NCBI GenBank assembly: GCA_963669155.1
Contig: OZ022584.1
Span: 3,720,224 to 3,784,223, forward strand
DNA from: Arbacia lixula
Lineage: Eukaryota; Echinodermata; Echinoidea; Arbacioida; Arbaciidae
Direction: 5' to 3'
Length of the DNA stretch: 64,000 nt
This document shows, one piece after another, positions 58,309-64,000 of this stretch. Both the position numbers and the translations under genes were made by a program. Position 1 is the first letter of the stretch; every line of letters begins with the position of its first letter. The notes under the pieces were generated by a model that was given only the letters and a program-made list of their open reading frames with translations, had not been told where the DNA came from and did not search any database.

Positions 58309-58406
58309 AGTGTGTTAGCAAATTCAGGTTGTACATGTACATGTATTCTGAAAAGTCCAAAACTGTGCCAGTAGGCCAATGACAGTCATGATTGTAAGGA
58401 ACTTAA

Positions 58407-58708
58407 AGGGCATATACTGTACTCGGAAGGCAAAAAAGCCTTCAAAATGTAATTGTTGGCAATCTTCTTGCTAATAGTCTTAAATTCATGTATTGCCTAT
58501 TTTAGAAGCTTGCTGAAAGTTATTTGCCCTCAAATGATCTACATTTGGAGTAATTAGTGATTAAATCACAAATGTTCGGCCTGAACATTTTGAGGATTTC
58601 ATCATAAATCATTAATTACTCCAAATGTAGATCATTTGAGGGCAAATAACTTTCAATTACAATTACATTTTGAAGGCTTTTTTGCCTTCCCATTACAGTA
58701 TATGCCCT
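58407..58708. mobile_element. Foldback MITE with TTAA flanks, copy 2
   Basis: This is the same family as 9882-10244, with ends AGGGCATATACTGTACT and its inverse and TTAA at 58403-58406 and 58709-58712. The right arm has lost about 60 bp (the part equivalent to 10138-10197 in copy 1), and both arms carry more mismatches, so this copy is older. Confidence 0.85.
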
Positions 58709-59265
58709 TTAAGTTTGTTTTCAGAACACCACCTTCGTTAGTTTCTTCAGACCTCTGATGAGTTGACATACTTCTCGTCATAGATGGAGCTGTTGCAGTC
58801 CATTTTTTTGAGAGAATGGAGGCGAACATGGAGTGTATTGGCCCAGGTCAGGGTCAATTGTTCTGCCTTGTTCGGTGTGCATGTATATTCAATCTACATG
58901 TACTGCAACGGATCCATCTACAACGAGTACATCAACTCATCAGAGATCTGAGGAAGCTACCAGAGCCAGTTAGCAAAAGTTTACCTACAACAGGTATAGA
59001 GTACCGAAGTAGTGTCATCACATCCAATGTTATGCAGGTTGCCTGTCTAAACATCGCACAAATGAGTTCTACTGGTCAGACATTGTCTAGCGGGCCAGTG
59101 TCTGGGTCTCTCAATGAGAGTCACCGCTATAATTACCAATATTCACTCTAGTTTTAGAGTTTAGAACCAAATGTCTGGATAACATGCTCATATGATGTCA
59201 AAATTTGGTACTCTTTATCTCCTGATTGTGTAGAAAGATCATTTTCATGGTCTTATTTTCCAATC

Positions 59266-59479
59266 GGGACCCCGTAACATAAAGGTTTGCGATCAATGGC
59301 AAATTTGAAAGGTGCATTCTGATTGGTTACTGGTCAGTCTTTTGAACAAAAAGTGCATGCAACAATAATCAATCGCAATTTTGAAAGGTGAATTCTGATT
59401 GGTAACTGGTCAGTCTTTTGAACAAAAATTGCATGCAACAATGATGTGACTGATCGCAAACCTTTATATTACGAGGCCC
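59266..59479. mobile_element. Inverted-repeat element, family B, copy 2 with internal duplication
   Basis: The ends CGTAACATAAAGGTTTGCGA and TGATCGCAAACCTTTATATT are inverted. The interior block (TTTGAAAGGTG...GGTCAGTCTTTTGAACAAAA...GCATGCAACAAT) is present twice in tandem, at about 59302-59375 and 59378-59443. Copy 1 has it once. Confidence 0.75.
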
Positions 59480-62400
59480 AGATGAAACTTTGAAGAGACC
59501 CAGTTCACATAGAATGACACATCACACATGTACTATTATACATAAGATGACTGATTTTTATTACCAAATAGAACAACCCACTGCTGGCTTGGCATGGCAC
59601 AAATGGTAGAGCAAATCAGCACATTCACATAACCAAATGTATAACCAGCCTTTCACGCTGGAGGCTGGAGTATGTCGTCTGTCTTTCCACCAGTCTGTCC
59701 TTCGATCAATTCGATGATGACATTTCTCAAATTCGAATCATACTTTTTAAAAAAATTCCCACATATAGACTATTTACAAGGATATATATATAGAGCCACT
59801 GGTTTGCTACTGACTATATAACTAGATATCATAAATTTCAGGGTATAAACATTGACCTCAATGCTGCAAAAAGCATTTTATCTACCTTTTATTTCCCTAT
59901 CTTTATCAATAAGTACCAACATATATAATTACATTTTATACAAAAACAAGTAATTTATTTCCCACGCATAAACAAACTTGCATGGCATTTCTGTACTGTT
60001 GCTGCATGTTATATTCCAATAATCTCTACTCTCCATAATATACAAAGCATATATATTTACGCATATACAGGTAGATTCCATTTAGATGGGGAGGAAATGT
60101 ATGCCCTTGTTTTATAATAATTTCAGACATTAAATATGCACAGTGCTATATTTTCATTATGGAGGACAGAATACTTCTATACAAAACATTCAAAGTATAT
60201 GGTTATGATGAAAATTTAAAACAATCTGCTTAATTAAACGAACAGGCACAAAATAAGATTATCTAATAATCTATGGCATGGATAAGCATAAATATTTCCA
60301 GAACTAAGCAAATTATGTGTTTTAGTGGAATAAAGGCCAATATTTCATGATATAAATCAGGAGATAAAAACAAAGAAATCTTCTGACGTACATCAACGTG
60401 TATTTCATAAATGCATTACAGATCGGGCAAAAGAAAATATCACTAACAAGCTTTCAAATTAGTCTGAAAGGTTGATAAAAATATACATGCTTATTCAGTA
60501 GTTTTGTTATGTTAGTAAGATACCTAGTTAAATTCAAAATGTATAAATAATTCCTTACAAATGGCACTAAGTTTGCATGTAATTACAATGCATATGTTAA
60601 TATACTGATGAATTCCAATAGGCTTCCACTACACTAACATGATTGCAAAAAGCCAGAAAAATAAAGATGGCAAAATACTGTGAAAATCAGCATATCCATT
60701 GTCACAGCGCCTGCATGATTTTTAAACGCAAAGCGTTTTGATTCGGGTAAGAAGAATACAATAGCACTGTAAGTCTGATGCAGCTAGGATAAGTAGTAAC
60801 AATTTTCTTGAATCTTCATATTTCAAATATCTAAGTATGTCTCATGAATATATACCATCTTAAAGTCATTATTACTGACATAAACCTCTCATCAAGTATA
60901 TCATATTTGCCTTCTTTTCTTGGTGTACATTAAGTGATCTCTTACTGAATTATTGTAAAGAATACACATACTTTAGCAGAACAGAATAATATTAAGTGTT
61001 AAAATAAGGAAAGGAAGGGAAATGAATTTTATATAAAGCTACGCATATTACATAGGAGACTGGTATAATAAATGAGCTTGTCTGAGATTTGTCTGACAGG
61101 ATCCATTCTGACTGCCGACAATGAATCACCGTACATGTAGGTTACGGTAACTAGGTAGTTGGGAGACGATCACCCACAAGTAATACACGTCACGTTACAG
61201 TGGCTATTCCAGCACATACACTGAATGTACACAGGTAAAGCAGCTAGGGGGAAAAGCTCACACCCCTACACTAATTGCAGCTTCAAACCTCACACAGCAA
61301 TCCTAATGAACACTAAAACACAGATGGAATGTTAACCTGAAGCAAACATTGTACACAAACATCATCACATTCATTTACAATCAACAGTTCTCAAGTCAGG
61401 GTTGAGTGATGTCTAAGGACAGTCCACAGGCCAGTGAGTGTCACCTGTTGCCTGCAATAAAGCCGTAAGTACACAGTGCAAACTCCCAACAACCTACCCC
61501 AAGCAGGTATTGTATACAGGAATTGGTGATTTTTCTTTTAGTGGATGCGTTTCAATGCAGAGGGTGGTCTTGAATTGTGGAAAAATAAACGTGTCATAAA
61601 TAACGCTCTCCTACTGAATCAATGTTTAGGATACGGTCGGATAGCTAAGATTTTCAACTTTCACGTAGATTTTTAAAAGGGATAATACACCAGCATACCA
61701 GTAACCTAAATAGAAGATATAAAACACAAGATCCAACCTACTAGGCATCAATCGTTGTTTGTCGCGCAAACAACAAGCCATGCCGGTGTGTGGACAGTAA
61801 CGGTATCAAATTGTACACTGATTTTAAGTTGTATTATAAACAAATTATCTCCACTTTGCAAATGTTGAATACCAACCTCCCCCTCAATGACATGCCACAT
61901 ATGTCAAATGTTTTTAAACATGATACTCTATATGATACTGTACAGCAAATCTCAAGCTAATTCTTGAACAAGAAAGTTGAGAAAATGCTGATACAATACT
62001 TCTGATGGCATGAGATACTTCAGATATTTACTGCTTACTACTTGATGTGTATAATTTTTATCCATTTCTGGGAAAATCCTTAATTTCATGATTAGCTGCC
62101 AAATTTGCTGCATGATCAGTAGGTATCTAGGAGCTCTTGCTCGAAATGTAAAAAAGCATTTCATGAACTTAGTACCGAAGCAAATTGTACAATTTTATAA
62201 AAATCACAAAAAGTGCAATTCAACAATAACAAAACACAAATGTACCAATACAATGCTTAGATAAAAAATATGAGGAATTCTGCTAAAACAAAATATCTTA
62301 TGTACATAATCCATGCTCTGCATGGCGATAGAATCTGCTGGATGCAAAAAGAATGGTTTCTGACCACTATCAAATACAAACATCTTGACAGAAATTCTCA

Positions 62401-64000
62401 ATAGGCTATGATAGGGGAAGCTTTTACCATCTGAAAATAGTTCTTCCTTTTCTTGTAATTAAAAGCATTTGTCAATGGCTCCTGAGCATGTTTGTAAGAC
62501 GAAAGCACTACACTGATCCAACTGAAAAAAAGCAACACATTGCCAGATTCTAAACATACGGAAGACATAAAATCAATTAAGTTTTCTAGAAAACAAATCA
62601 AATGACAATTTCAAACAGAGAGATTGTGATACACCATTTTCATACAATTTTGTGAAAGAAAAAACATTTTAGTGCAAATATTCCTTGTAGCCTACTCGTG
62701 TACTAACAGTACCAAATAAAAGTGGCTAACGGGCCAATTTCTATTTTAACTTCTATCTTGAGAGGAATAACAGAAGAGCCACATGTATTCGACAAAGGCT
62801 CAAAATCAAACTGATCCCATAAACCGATATGCAGTGAATGTATGACACAACATCTACCACTCATGACATACAGTATGAGGGTAAGCGTAATAAATCTTGA
62901 GTACAAATTAGAAAGATTTGTGAGAAAGGCTGGGTAACACACATTTCAATTAAAAATTCTTCTGATTTTTCTTGTCATCATTGAATGCTACTTAAAAAAA
63001 GAACTTTCTCCATTTTCCATACATGTTTGTACTCCATCTATAAAGAACACCTAATCTTGTGTATTTTTGTTTTGAAAAAAAAATAGCAAAACATTTCTTT
63101 TTGAAGAACCTGCAATGTTATGGCAAAGATCTCCAACATAGTGATGAATCATTACGCAAAAACATTCCAAAAACACTAACATTTCATATCTTTGTTTGGT
63201 AATTCTGAGGAAATGCAAAGTATTTGCTCTTTCAAAATCGTTTCTCCTATGAATTAACCCATTAAAATGTTTCATACATGATTTGAATATAAAACTCCCT
63301 AAAATTCCCATAGATAGGAATTAACCAACAAATTAACTTTGTGACCTTTTTTAAATTGCGACGTTACCCACATTTTTTCTCAAGAAAAAGAAAACCTCTT
63401 TGTTTGAAATCATAACTCTAAAGTTACACTTCATTAACCCTGAGTTGAGACCACTACGAATTCCTTATTAAACAGCAGCAATTCACATGAAAGAATACAA
63501 CACTGACGACACAAACACAAAAGGCATCTGTGCAAAATGTTAACGTCGCCACAAAAATGTCAATAATAACGTTCTGTTTGTGGATACAACCTTTAACAAT
63601 TGCAGGCACAATGTAAAAGCTTCAAAAAAGTAACATTCAGTGAAGCGTGTGGAATATGATTGAATAGTAAATGGGAACCAAATGATTTGGCTTAACTGGG
63701 AATATGAGCAGAGAAGGACAGTACAGATAATGTCCCATTTGTAAGCAAGAGGGGGAAGTGAAGAGGGAGCTTGAACAGGGGTTGAATCAACGCCAAAGTA
63801 TCGTATGCTAGGTCCTATGTATTTCCTGAAGAGGAATCTTCTGTAAAGGATAATAAATGACATACTATACTAAACTGTACTATATTATTTGTATTTCATG
63901 GAATTATTTTGAGGGGGAAGGTGGAGGAGGGGTTTAAATAGACACTAGAGTACACTGATACTGTTGCGTTTGTATTTCATGGAATCGTTTTGAGATGATA
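59480..64000. other. AT-rich region, no gene seen
   Basis: Only short chance frames are present on either strand. A minus-strand AATAAA-type signal (plus-strand TTTTTATT at 59549-59556) leaves room for the 3' UTR of a minus-strand gene beyond the right edge, but no coding exon supports it. Confidence 0.4.

Larger units (their letters stand above)
51307..58400 (+). other. 3' UTR and downstream flank of zinc-finger gene
   Basis: No coding exon was found. The first part is a likely long 3' UTR. AATAAA-type signals occur at about 54585 and 56844, but which is used cannot be told. The stretch also has a G17 run (54085-54101), repeats listed separately and a pyrimidine tract at 57460-58060. Confidence 0.45.

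Overview
This is eukaryotic genomic DNA. It has intron-split genes with GT/AG junctions, long AT-rich non-coding stretches, many di- and tetranucleotide microsatellites and several families of short inverted-repeat transposons. A CUB plus zona pellucida (ZP) membrane protein, a giant C2H2 zinc-finger gene carried mostly on one 8.7 kb exon, and frequent ACATGTACATGT-type motifs fit a marine invertebrate deuterostome. My best guess is an echinoderm. That guess rests on general impression, not on a diagnostic gene.

Layout. Positions 976-8727 (+) hold the 3' part of a gene for a secreted or membrane-anchored protein: five CUB-domain exons, a 57 bp linker exon, a four-exon ZP module with ten cysteines and a polybasic cleavage site, and a last exon with a transmembrane helix and short tail. 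All eleven exons join in one open frame of 999 codons plus a stop. The start lies upstream of the window. Positions 8728-24200 are gene-free and contain a perfect-looking foldback element (9882-10244), a probable LINE 3' end, a terminal-inverted-repeat element with an 8 bp target duplication (11767-12117), many microsatellites and a 730 bp purine tract. Two CpG-bearing, promoter-like patches (about 24.2-24.6 kb and 27.0-27.7 kb) precede a long stretch interpreted as 5' intron of the next gene.

The next gene is a 3117-residue zinc-finger protein (coding exons 41397-42008 and 42565-51306, +), with a predicted non-coding leader exon at 40309-40427. It has an acidic N-terminus, about 31 C2H2-type fingers, an AT-hook-like motif and three CtBP-type DLS/DLT motifs before a dense C-terminal cluster of 12 fingers. 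It is most likely a nuclear DNA-binding corepressor-recruiting regulator. Its 3' UTR and the downstream sequence (51.3-59.5 kb) contain three further repeat families, including a second copy of the foldback element. I see no gene in 59.5-64 kb.

The two genes show no functional link and appear to be ordinary neighbours. The most unusual content is the set of small inverted-repeat elements, several of which occur twice in the window, and the CUB-ZP protein whose CUB domains mostly lack the second disulfide pair.
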